Origin: Lewinellaceae bacterium
GTDB taxonomy: Bacteria > Bacteroidota > Bacteroidia > Chitinophagales > Saprospiraceae
Reading direction: 5' to 3'
Assembly: GCA_016708875.1 (NCBI GenBank)
Contig: JADJFA010000003.1
Location: 1-35,726, forward strand
Length of the DNA: 35,726 bases
The notes beneath the pieces are model-generated. The model saw only the letters and a list, made by a program, of their open reading frames with translations, was not told where the DNA came from and searched no databases. The translations under genes were made by a program, and so were the position numbers. Of the stretch, positions 26,600 to 35,597 are shown in pieces (position 1 is the first letter of the stretch; the number at the start of each line of letters is the position of its first letter).

Positions 26600-29438
26600 T
26601 TACGCTTCAGCGTACGCCTCCATAGGCGGACATGTACACACCAAATTCCGGTCTCCAAATGCCTGGTCAATACGACCCACTGTTGGCCAGAATTTGAATC
26701 CATGACGTAGGTATGGAAGCGGGTATGCTGCTTTTTGACGGGAATAAGGATGGTTCCAGGTGTCGGCAGTAGCCTCTTCGCAAGTATGCGGTGCGTTGTG
26801 CAACGGGTTGTCGTCGTGGTCGTAATCTCCACGGGCAATTGCATCAGTTCTTCGCGGATTGCCAGGAGCGCGTCGCAAAACGGTCGAGTTCGGCCTTGCT
26901 TTCGCTTTCCGTTGGCTCGATCATGATGGTGCCTGCCACCGGGAACGATAATGTAGGCGCATGGAAACCATAGTCCATCAAGCGTTTAGCAATATCCTCC
27001 GCACCGGCAAGCGCTTTGAAGGGGCGCATATCCACAATCATTTCGTGGGCGCAACGGCCGTTTTCCCCGGTGTAAAGAATTTCATACGCGCCTTGGAGGC
27101 GGGCCTTGATATAGTTCGCGTTGAGAATTGCGTATTTCGTGGCATTCGTTACCCTTCTGCTCCCAGCATTCGGATGTAAGCATAAGAAATCAGCAAAATG
27201 CTGGCACTTCCCCATGGTGCGGCGGAAATAGCGTTGGTTCCCTGTGCGCCACCTACTTCTGCAAAAACGTGGTTGGACAAATAAGGTGCGAGACTGTCAT
27301 TGCAGCAAATGGGCCCCATGCCAGGACCGCCGCCGCCGTGCGGAATGGCGAAGGTTTTGTGCAAATTCAGGTGGCAAACATCTGCGCCAATGGTGGCCGG
27401 ACTGGTGAGGCCAACCTGAGCGTTCATGTTCGCGCCGTCCATGCACCTTACCGCCGTGCTTGTGAATGATGTCGCAAACTTCCTTGATGCTGGTCTCAAA
27501 CACCCCGTGGGTGGATGGGTAGGTAACCATCAGACAAGAGAGATTGGCAGAATGCTGTTCAGCTTTGGCGCGAAGGTCGGAGACATCAATGTTGCCGCGT
27601 TCGTCGCAAGCCACCACCACGACTTCCATGCCCGCCATCACCGCCGAGGCCGGGTTGGTACCATGCGCGGAAGAAGGAATGAGCGATACGTTTCGGTGTG
27701 CGCCCCCTGTTGCCTGGTGGTAAGCACGAATGACCATGAGGCCGGCATATTCGCCTTGTGCACCGCTGTTGGGCTGCAAAGAACAAGCAGAGAAGCCTGT
27801 TATTTCACAAAGATATTTTTCTAATTCACTGATAATGTGCGCATAACCCTGGGCTTGGCCCCGCAGGCATGAACGGGTGCATATTCGACCAGTTGTCCCA
27901 ACTTACCGGGATCATCTGGGCCGCAGCATTCAATTTCATGGTGCAGGAGCCAAGCGAAATCATGGAATGTACCAGTGAGAGATCGCGATTTTCGAGTCGT
28001 TTGAGGTAGCGCATCATGTCACTCTCCGTGTGGTAAGAATTGAAGACTGGGTGCGTCAAGAATTCGCTTGAGCGCGACAATGCAGACTTTTGAGTACTGA
28101 CTTTAGACAGTTGCGTTTTGACTCCAAATACATTCAAATATCATTCAAATCCTGCTCCGTGACGGTTTCGTCGAGGGCGATTTGCAGGGCATTTTTTCGT
28201 AGAAAAAATTGATGCCTGCTGCTGCTTTTGATTTGATGTCGGCAAGTTTGCTTTCCGCAAATTCAAAGCGGAGCGTATCAAAAAAGTGAGCGTTTGTTTG
28301 TTTGAACCCCGCCCCGCTGAGTGCACTCGAAAGCGCAGCAGCCATATCGTGGGCACGTTGCGCAATGCCCCGAATACCATCTGGCCCATGATACACGGCG
28401 TACATGGCGGCCATGTTGGCCAGCAGGGCCTGTGCGGTGCAAATATTGGAAGTCGCTTTTTCGCGGCGAATATGTTGCTCGCGGGTTTGCAGGGCCATGC
28501 GCAGGGCGCGATTGCCGTGTTTGTCCACCGAAACACCGATGATACGTCCCGGAATTTGGCGTTTGAAATCTTCTGCACAAGCGAAAAACGCAGCGTGTGG
28601 TCCACCATAACCCAGCGGCACTCCAAAACGTTGTGAATTGCCCACGGCCACATCGGCGCCCCATTCACCGGGAGGTGTCAACAAGGCCAGGGAAAGGAGG
28701 TCAGCGCCAACACAAACAAAGGCTCCCTTGGCTTTGGCTTTTTCTACAAATGCACGGTAATCACTTACATTCCCCTGACTATCAGGGTATTGAGCAACGC
28801 CAAAAGTTTTTCAGAAAATTCAGGATTTCCAATTCCCAATTTTCAGTTCAATGCCATGCGGCAAGGCGCGGGTTTTCAACATGTCAATGGTTTGGGAAAC
28901 ACCGTGTCTGACACCAAAAACTCCTTGGCCTCTTCACCAGCTTTGGCCCGTTTGTTTTTTCATTGTAAAACATGTTCATCGCCTCGGCAGCAGCCGTGCC
29001 TTCGTCCAGCAAACTTGCGTTGGCAATGGGCAAGCCTGTAAGATCGCAGACCATGGTTTGGAAATTGAGCAGGCTTTCCAGACGTCCCTGCGCAATTTCT
29101 GCCTGATAAGGCGTGTACTGGGTGTACCAGCCTGGATTGCTAAACAAATTGCGCAGGATGACCGGTGGCGTGATCGTGCCAGAATAACCCATTCCGATAT
29201 AGTTCCGCAAGACCCGATTCTTCAAGGCAGCCTTTTTCAGGTCCTGCAGATATTCAAATTCAGACTGGGCAGGCGGGAGATTGAGTGGCTTTTTCAGGCG
29301 GATGGCGGCGGGAACGGTTTGCTCAATCAGTTCGTCCAAAGATTTGACTTTCAGGACTTTGAGCATTTCTTGGGTTTCAGTTTCACTGGGGCCGATATGC
29401 CGACGCTCGAAGCGATCGGGGTGAGGAAACAGACTCAT
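26600..29438 (-). CDS. gcvP: Glycine dehydrogenase (decarboxylating), P-protein, many frameshifts
   Basis: The PLP-dependent P-protein of the glycine cleavage system, which decarboxylates glycine and passes the aminomethyl group to the H-protein lipoyl arm. About 946 residues, near the usual 950. It starts MSLFPHPDRFERRHIGPSET (ATG 29438). Landmarks: VLRNYIGMGYSGTITPPVIL, ANASLLDEGTAAAEAMNMFY, YGGPHAAFFACAEDFKRQIP, PGRIIGVSVDKHGNRALRMA, SLGSCTMKLNAAAQMIP, the PLP lysine in HLNLHKTFAIPHGGGGPG (around 27370-27320), and the end FGDRNLVCTCPPMEAYAEA at TAA 26600-26602. Eight or more one-base breaks occur, but no segment is missing, which supports error rather than decay. The other gcv genes are not in the window. 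Confidence 0.93.
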
Positions 29439-29482
29439 TATTGTGTGTGGTGTGTAAGTGTTGAGTGTGCTAAAAATCGCCG

Positions 29483-29490
29483 CGAAGGTA
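29483..29490 (-). promoter_or_regulatory. -7 box TACCTTCG upstream of gcvP
   Basis: On the minus strand, one base from TAnnTTTG, 44 bases before the gcvP ATG. It lies 40 bases after the presumed stop of the mannosyltransferase gene. Confidence 0.45.
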
Positions 29491-29529
29491 GAAATGTTCA
29501 GGAAGAAATTTGTGGTGGTTTTCGAACAA

Positions 29530-30894
29530 TTATCCTCCGTAATTCCCAAAAAAAATCCCCAGAGCAGTGCGTATTCCAAAACAATCAATCCGTAATTCTC
29601 TTGCATCCGCCCTCATAATGGCTGTCAGAAAGTGCAGCCAAGCCTGACCAAACTACCACAAAACGCCAGTGCGTAAGGAGGGAAAGTGCCAAAGGAACAC
29701 AACTGTACCATGGCTGTACGGTGGCTGAGAATGAGAGATAGAAAAGGGCAAATAGCAAGTAAGGTGCTTAAACTTCCGAAAGTTTTGAACTTTCGGGGAA
29801 AGTTCAACCTTCGACAAACGCTTTGTCCGCCAAGCAATTATCAACACTCCCAGCACAGTCAATCCAGCCAAAGCCGGACCAGAATACGCCCCAATATCCC
29901 AGCCGATTTTTGAAAAACCGACCCCGAACGAGGTAATAAATGCTGGCGTTGAACTGGAATTTCGAAAATACAAGTCAAGGCTATCCAACATATTTGGCAA
30001 CATTACTAGAATGGGCACAAACAGTACCAGACACACCACCGCGAATATTGCGTTGAAAATCAATCCTTTCCGCCAGCCAAGCCAACGCCACACGATGGGC
30101 AAAAACATGATTGGGAGCATCTTGCTGGCGTGGCGAGCGCCCACCAAAGGCGCCTTTGCAATTTTACCTTGTTGAATTGCGGCCATTCCTGCCAGTAGGA
30201 AAAAATCATAGCACCTTCAAAGTGGCCGTTGCCGCAGATTTCCAGGATTATGAGTGGATTGAGGGCTGTAAAGAAGAGAAGGCACCGACACCGCCCATAC
30301 CACCGAAAAATGATGTGTTATTTGAAAAATTCGGTGGTATAGGCGGTGTCGGTGCCCTTCGGTGTTCCAAAGCTATAATCGTACCAATCTCACAAGCCAG
30401 CAAAAACAATTTCATTACAAACACGCCGCCCAATTCACTTGTGGGAAAAAGCCAGGCTGCCAGCGCAAACACGGCTTGGCACACCGGCGGGTAAATCGTG
30501 AAGTATCCGGGAGATTGAGTTTTTCAAACAATTCAGAGTAATTCCCGGTGGAAATATTTGATTATCAAAGAAATAAGCAGGCGTATGTGAAAAGGATGGA
30601 TGCCCGCAACGGTCAAGTGTCCATCCCAGAGAAATCTGACGTAATCGTCTGAAAGATTGGGAATGCTGAAAAGCAAGAGACCCGAAGCCCAATGCCAAGC
30701 CAAAGCAGATACCGTGTTTGGCTAGTTGAAAAATGACTTTGGAGGTAAAAAACGACCCAAACATACAGCCCAAAAAAAGCAGCGTAAGCGGTTATGAATA
30801 GCTGAAAATCACTGCGTTGCACAAAATATCCAAAAAAATCGTCAGTCCGGCAAATGCAAGACTAAGGATTGGGAATAGAAATTTTTTGGCGCAT
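29530..30894 (-). CDS. GT-C type mannosyltransferase (multi-pass membrane), frameshifted, with palindromic inserts
   Basis: An integral-membrane glycosyltransferase of the polyprenyl-phosphate-dependent kind. About 455 residues. It starts MRQKKFLFPILSLAFAGLTI (ATG 30894). Landmarks across frames: RVSLLFSIPNLSDDYVRFLW with the acidic DD pair of GT-C enzymes near the first loop, IHPFSHTPAYFF, YFTIYPPVCQAVFALA with the YPP motif, NPLIILEICGNGHFEGAMIF, and SATVQPWY near the end, the usual T-V-x-P-W-Y helix. A TAA at 29530-29532 is reached if the T8 run near 29555 gains one T. Two palindromic elements interrupt loops of the protein (30279-30359 and 29776-29805). The acceptor is unknown. Confidence 0.78.
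29776..29805. repeat. Double palindrome inside the mannosyltransferase gene
   Basis: CCGAAAGTT (29776-29784) pairs with AACTTTCGG (29788-29796). GAACTTTC (29787-29794) also pairs with GAAAGTTC (29798-29805). The encoded stretch is VELSPKVQNFRKF, in a loop between membrane helices. Confidence 0.7.
30279..30359. repeat. Long inverted repeat within the mannosyltransferase coding sequence
   Basis: Arms 30279-30307 and 30330-30359 pair over 29 positions with one bulge and one mismatch. The loop is 22 bases. In the minus-strand frame it encodes RAPTPPIPPNFSNNTSFFGG then MGGVGAF, low-complexity sequence foreign to the membrane protein on both sides. Confidence 0.85.
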
Positions 30895-30898
30895 GGTG

Positions 30899-30906
30899 CG
30901 AAGGTA
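30899..30906 (-). promoter_or_regulatory. -7 box TACCTTCG directly before the mannosyltransferase
   Basis: On the minus strand the box is followed by CACC and the ATG at 30894. The distance predicts a leaderless mRNA, as at lhgO. Confidence 0.5.
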
Positions 30907-30985
30907 CGAAGGGCTTTATGCCAGTATTTTGCGAAAAATCCGCAAGTTTCCCCTTTGCCCTCGCTTTTCGCAGCAATCCTCTCCC

Positions 30986-31718
30986 ATGAAAAAACTCCGC
31001 GCATTCTGGCGCTTACTCTATTCGCCTTACACTACATTCAAAATCAGCCAAATCATTCTCAGCAGCCTCTTGATGGGCAATGATATCCGCAGATCCATGC
31101 AGATCCGTCAACGTTGGGCGCAGCACCTTCTGCCCGCTATTGGGGTTCGTATCAATAAAGGCACACCTCCTGATTTTCCATGTATCCTGATGGGCAATCA
31201 CCGCTCCTACCTCGATCCTGTTTTACTGGTTCACGACGCCAATGTTTACAGAGTCTCTAAGGCAGAGGTGGCGAAATGGCCCATCATTGGATTTTCGGCG
31301 CAAAGTTTCAGGGTGCTCTTTTGAAACGCGAGAGCGTGGCCGGTCGCAAGAAAACACTGGAAGAATTGGGGAAAAATTGCACGAAGGGTTCCTGTCATGT
31401 TATTCGAAGGCCCCACCCATTCAGAACCCAAGCACTTTCTCGTTCAAACCAGGTGGCTTTAAACTGGCTGCCAGCGAAGGGTTTCCAATTGTCCTATAGC
31501 CGCAGATTATGCATCTCCAAGACCACTGGATTGGGAAAGAGCACATTTCTGCCGCATTTTATCCGTCGTTTTGGTGAACGAAATTCAAGGCGGTTGAAGT
31601 GCTACGGAGAAGCCATTTGGAGCGATGATCCTCGGGTTTGCTGGAAAATGCTAAAATTTGGATTGACCCTGAACTTGTTGAGATCAGGGATAGTTTCAAG
31701 TTTGAAAGTTATAAGTAG
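30986..31718 (+). CDS. plsC: 1-acyl-sn-glycerol-3-phosphate acyltransferase (PlsC family), frameshifted
   Basis: A membrane-associated enzyme that acylates lysophosphatidic acid to phosphatidic acid. About 244 residues, the normal size. It starts MKKLRAFWRLLYSPYTTFKI (ATG 30986) with a hydrophobic N-terminal region. Acyltransferase motif I is NHRSYLDPVLL (the HX4D catalytic pair). Motif III appears after a break as the MLFEGPTHSEP stretch (family FPEGTxS), followed by TFSFKPGGFKLAASEGFPIV. The true end is WIDPELVEIRDSFKFESYK at TAG 31716-31718. Three to five indels occur from about 31300 on. It is divergent from the mannosyltransferase gene across a 91-base gap. A related acyl acceptor cannot be excluded. 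Confidence 0.85.
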
Positions 31719-31788
31719 CAAGTTTGAAACGTAGCAAGTGCAAATCACAAAGAGTTTTGAATCTTGATTTTTGAAAAACCTGCTTATA

Positions 31789-31796
31789 TACCTTTG
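31789..31796 (+). promoter_or_regulatory. -7 box TACCTTTG for the tRNA transcript
   Basis: An exact TAnnTTTG match. TTG triplets lie 15 and 22 bases upstream as -33 candidates. It lies 146 bases before the tRNA, with a large inverted repeat between. Confidence 0.6.
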
Positions 31797-31811
31797 CAGC
31801 CCGATTTACCG

Positions 31812-31942
31812 CTTTACCCGCCGAAGCCCGTTTAGGGCGAAAGGAGGGAAGCAATATGAAATAATTACAAAACCGCCTTGCCTAAACGGGTTTGGCTAGA
31901 ACAATAAACCCGCCTTCGCCTAAACGGGCTTCGGCGGTAAAG
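31812..31942. repeat. Inverted repeat in the tRNA leader with a third repeat copy in the loop
   Basis: The left arm (31812-31844, with GCCGAAGCCCGTTTAGGGCG) and right arm (31909-31942, with CGCCTAAACGGGCTTCGGCG) pair over about 30 bases with small bulges. A third, degenerate copy, CGCCTTGCCTAAACGGGTTT, lies in the loop at about 31874-31893, in the same direction as the right arm. The right arm ends at the first base of the tRNA. Confidence 0.75.
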
Positions 31943-32011
31943 GCTCCATAGTTCAACGGATAGAATGGGAGTTTCCGGAACTTCTGATAGTGGTTCGATT
32001 CCTTGGGCTGT
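31942..32011 (+). tRNA. tRNA-Arg(CCG), 3' half distorted by probable indels
   Basis: The 5' acceptor strand GGCTCCA is followed by TA, a D-arm (GTTC ... GAAT), the anticodon stem GGAGT/ACTTC with loop TTCCGGA, anticodon CCG at 31975-31977, and the T-loop TTCGATT. The T-stem 3' strand and acceptor 3' strand (CCTTGGGCTG) are short by about two bases compared with a good fold, consistent with the indels elsewhere here. A terminator follows 10 bases later. Confidence 0.75.
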
Positions 32012-32020
32012 TACTTAACC

Positions 32021-32053
32021 ATCCCCATCAGCGTCGTGCTGGCGGGGATTTTT
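32021..32053 (+). terminator. Terminator after the tRNA
   Basis: ATCCCCATCAGC and GCTGGCGGGGAT pair with two weak positions around a short loop, followed by TTTTT. The structure ends 9 bases before the next start codon. Confidence 0.65.
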
Positions 32054-32061
32054 CTAATATC

Positions 32062-32669
32062 ATGAAAGTCAACAATATACTTGGAATTATCGTTATCGCG
32101 GTCAGGATCTGACCTGCAAACTTGCAAAAAAACAGCGCCGGAAACCGTCGTCGCGGCCCCTCCCGAAGAAAATACAATATGGCATCAAGGCCTCCCATGT
32201 GATTGAGGGGGAACGAGCCGATACGGTCAGGGCACTTTACAGATACAAAGCGCCAAGAATGGTGCAGGTTCCTGTTGATGCATTCCCCCGCCCAGTGCCA
32301 GCAAAAAAGCCTATCTCAGCACGGGCTGGTGGCACCTAAATATGGCCTACCAACAGCGATACTACAGTCACCATCAATACCAATCCAAATGGTTTGAAAT
32401 TCCGTGAAGATCAAACCTTTGATCTTTTGGTCAAGGGTAAAATTGTGGATACTGGCCGCTGTAATTTTGACGCTGCGAAAAATGAAATCCTGCTCTCCTG
32501 CAAAGATCCTTATATCAACAACTCTTGGGGGGTGCAGGAGAAAGGCTTTGTAATGATTTGGGGCAATACCTCGATTAACGTTACAGGAATTCAAGTGCGG
32601 GTGGTTGGCCAACGGGGGATACTCCAAATTAGTAAGCCCTACCCCTCTCACTTCATTCGTGTATTATAG
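32062..32669 (+). CDS. Exported or lipoprotein of unknown function, frameshifted
   Basis: About 200 residues. MKVNNILGIIVIAV is a signal segment; with one or two base corrections it leads into a Cys followed by KKTAPETVVAAPPEENT, a typical lipoprotein linker. After a break the domain continues DTTVTINTNPNGLKFREDQT with FDLLVKGKIVDTG, FDAAKNEILLSCKDPYINNS, and WGVQEKGFVMIWGNTSINVT. This alternation of strands with a T-G-x-(W/C)-x-F-D turn resembles lipocalin-like lipoprotein domains of Bacteroidota, but the assignment is weak. The end near 32669 is uncertain because of indels, and the next gene begins at about the same place. Confidence 0.55.
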
Positions 32670-32671
32670 TT

Positions 32672-33413
32672 GTCAATAGTTTTACAGATGTCATTGCGCG
32701 GAAACAGCAGATTATTGCCTGGGCCAAAACAAACGAATCCCCTTGGGCTGTTTTGCGGCATTGTACTATAAAATGACCATTGCAGTCCGGGATGCAAGTG
32801 ATTCGGGCGATTTTCAGAACGGCTCACCCGAATGGAACAGGTGGATGCGGCTTCGCAAAACGTTATTTCGACGCTTTTGACACCTGGGCTGGTGAACGCC
32901 TACCGAATCCCTGGAGAATTTCTTTTGAAGTGGCTCAGGACCAACAAATTACTGTGATGCAACACCTTTGTTGGGCATGAATGCTTAATAGCAATCTGGA
33001 CCTTTGCATTGCTGCTGCTTCGGTTCGTCAGCGCGACGCGATTTTGGACTTCGCCACGATTTCATGCGTCAACAAGATAATTAGATCGCTCACGGACCAA
33101 ACTCAAGTCCAATTGGCCAAAATACTGGTTGCCTTTTGATTGGCTCGACCGACTTTCCGGACGGAAGATGAAGGTTACGGGTCAGGTTGGTATATTAGTG
33201 CCGCCCGTGGCGCTTCCAGAAAGCAGCACGTTAATTGCATTGCGCCAGACCGGGCTGCTGAGCAAACTATCATCGCCGAATTGGACAAAAAACGTTGCGT
33301 TTTTTGCAAAAAAAATCCATACGCCTGGCTTGTGGCTTCGATGGTTGTTGCGCTTCATGCGGCGCTGGGAGGCAGGTTCGGTGAAGGAAAAAATTGAGGT
33401 GCTGGAGAATTAG
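32672..33413 (+). CDS. DUF5995-family protein, frameshifted
   Basis: About 247 residues of the DUF5995 family, uncharacterised and probably cytoplasmic. Pieces: FTDVIARKQQIIAWAKTNES near the start, LYYKMTIAVRDA-like after a break, ERMEQVDAAFAKRYFDAFDT-like, ISFEVAQDQQITVMQHL then LGMNA (the family's QHLLLGMNAHINLDL block, around 32925-33015), NLDLCIAAASVRQRDAI, and the C-terminal KTGLLSKLSSPNWTKNVAFF-like region ending in KEKIEVLEN at TAG 33411-33413. The exact start is not visible. About six indels occur. It is convergent with the STAND ATPase gene across a long hairpin. Confidence 0.72.
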
Positions 33414-33428
33414 AAGTGGCAGATTAAA

Positions 33429-33521
33429 CACATAGAATATTAACCACAAAGGCACATAAGGACACAAGGTTGTCTATTAATCTTTTGTGTCCTTATGCCT
33501 TTAGTAGTTAATATTCTATGT
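33429..33521. terminator. Long hairpin between convergent genes
   Basis: Arms 33429-33467 and 33484-33521 pair with a few mismatches and one bulge (outer part ACATAGAATATTAAC/GTTAATATTCTATGT, inner part ATAAGGACACAA/TTGTGTCCTTAT) around a loop of about 16 bases. It lies between the stop at 33413 (plus) and the stop at 33540 (minus), and probably ends both transcripts. Confidence 0.8.
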
Positions 33522-33539
33522 TCAATTTATATCTAAACC

Positions 33540-35597
33540 CTACCCCAATTCCCAACCCCACATAATCTCTGCCACGCGCTGCGTACTGCCGAAAGATAGC
33601 ATATATAGGTACTGGAGCGACATATTCAGAAAATCAGCGGTTTTCTGGCTACCCACCGGATTCACGAAGAGCGAAACGATACCCGGTGGTGATTTACCGT
33701 CCATCGGAGATTCATCGATTTCTTTGACAACCGCAAGTATTTTCTCTTAAAAATGCCCACTCGCTCCACATCCGGGGCCATTTGCCCTGCGGAGGATACT
33801 ACCAACCTTAACAACCAATGGGTTCTGAATCAATTAGTTGTTGTTGGTGAAAAATGCCGCAAATCTCACCACGCTATCGGTGAATTCCATGCCGCTCAGC
33901 ACGACCACCTGCAGCTCTGCGGCGCCTCGTTCTCAAAATCAGCAAGCGACCCTGTTTCACGTTTTCCAAGCAAAGTCGGGCCAGGCAGAAGTGGAGGCCG
34001 TGCGCATAATCGTGCATAAAAACCATACGGTGTTCCATTCGCAATAAAATCCAAATCAGGTGGCAGGAAAGGTCGCCGTGGAGCATCACCAGGCTTCAAA
34101 ATTCAGCATCCACTTCGAGAAACACACGGCCGATCGGAGTGAAGTAGTACTGCACAATTGAAAGGAAGATGCTGCTGGAGTAACCGACACCTGCTGGTGG
34201 GTGTCTTTGGCCATCCACATTCGGAAAATGGCGGTTTTGTTCGCCATGTCGTAGGTGGAGGTTTTTCGTTTGATAATCAGCGACTTTTTGCATCCTCCAT
34301 CTGCCAAATTCTTTCGTTACTCAATTCATGGCCATTGATTTTCAGCACAAAAGCATTGGCTTCTTTGCACCCGTCGCCACACCCAGATTTGAGCAAGCGG
34401 GGTGTTCGGCCCGAAAATCAAAAACCTGCAGGCTTTCTTCTCCTTCTAAATACAAACGATATCGCGCAATACCGGCAAGTCGTTCTGGTTTGCCACATCC
34501 ATCAAAAACTTCCAGTCTCCTGCCATGCTAAAAAAGGTTTGATGGCCGGGATAGTGCATTTTAGGAAAATAAGGTCGAACAGCACTTTTAACGTTGTTCG
34601 CCGCTCGCCTTACTCTTAGTTTTTCGGTGGTAATAATGGCGACTTCAGGCGCGAAGTTCAGCGTTCCAATCAGTGTCGCCATTTCAAATCGGCACAAAGC
34701 GCTTCGCGAGCATTACTCGTGCGGGTAAATGCCTTCACGGCCAATACTGATAAACGAAAGTCCACACACATCCAACTAAAGAAGTTCGCTGGCATCTTCC
34801 ACCCATCACCTCGGCAAAAGTGATTCAGTAAGTAAGTTGACGATGCCGCATACCTCCAAAGCGGCCCGGTGCGTAGGGCTGGGCACTTGACGGACAAAGA
34901 TTGCGGCAAAGGTTCGCACCACATCAGGCGATTCGTCCGGGGTGAAATTTTTGTCAGGATATGCTCGTAAATATCGCCACCAGAAAGTGCAAGCGGGCGA
35001 CCGTGCGTAAAATCAAAAATTGGCTTTATTTTTCCTCAAGCATATTCCTCCGGCGAGAAGTATTCTTCGCTTTCAGCATCGGAGAAACTGCGCAACTGAC
35101 AGTACGCATCAAGACCATACCGTAGAAATCGCTGGGCCAGGCAACCGAAGGACATTACGCCCGCACAATTACCGTGAGCATATTTGAGGAGATTGGGCAA
35201 AAAATCCGTGCAGACAATCGTCTGCCGGGCTGTTGTTTTTTCGTAGGTATCAATAAAAGCACCGCGCGGCAGTCCAGCTGGCCCAGGGCTTCAAGCCATC
35301 TGTCCGGCGTGGATGGATTTTTCCAAGGCTATTACGAGCGGCCACAAGAAGGCGGATGGATGTGCATCAACCTCACGGGCATCAGCGTAAGGTGGCGAAC
35401 AACATAGTTCGCCACAAATCCTCAGTTAAATGTTTCAGAAGGTTGTTTTGCCCTCGCCGCCTGCCCCGCTAAAATGTAAGAGCCAGGATGAATTCAAACT
35501 CTGAGGCAGTCAGTTGATTTTCAAACAGTTGAATCTCTTTTTCGCACACAAAGGCGGCGGCGGGCGGCTTAGCAAGTAAGTCGGCGATGGAAGGCAT
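33540..35597 (-). CDS. STAND-type P-loop ATPase with C-terminal helix-turn-helix-like segment, many frameshifts
   Basis: About 686 residues in pieces. It starts MPSIADLLAKPPAAAF then VCEKEIQLFENQLTASEFEF (ATG 35597), the usual lead-in to a STAND ATPase. Walker A reads GAGGEGKTTFLKHL (around 35460-35420), Walker B FIDTYEKTT (around 35255-35230), and the later THGRPLALS segment is the winged-helix entry. Next come TFAAIFVRQVPSPTHRAALE and a long middle domain (IFRMWMAKDTHQQVS, LSIVQYYFTP, LPDLDFIANGTPYGFY). The end has a TADFLNMS...STY...QRVAEIMWGWELG pattern like the sigma-70 region 4 type HTH at the end of large bacterial ATPase regulators, stopping at TAG 33540-33542. Ten or more indels occur. 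It is probably a signal-sensing regulator; its ligand is unknown. Confidence 0.65.

Noticed and set aside
28286..29618. Long plus-strand ORFs opposite gcvP
   Set aside because: They are shadows of a strongly coding gene on the other strand; the peptides are His/Arg/Cys-rich and match no family.
15495..33521. Tandem and inverted repeats considered as CRISPR arrays
   Set aside because: No regular direct repeats with unique equal-length spacers, and no cas genes. The structures are single hairpins.
33509..33600. Minus-strand ending VGLGIGVGFRYKLNIEY, resembling an outer-membrane barrel C-terminus
   Set aside because: No barrel precedes it. Another frame gives QRVAEIMWGWELG, which continues the STAND protein, and the barrel-like stop would lie inside the hairpin.
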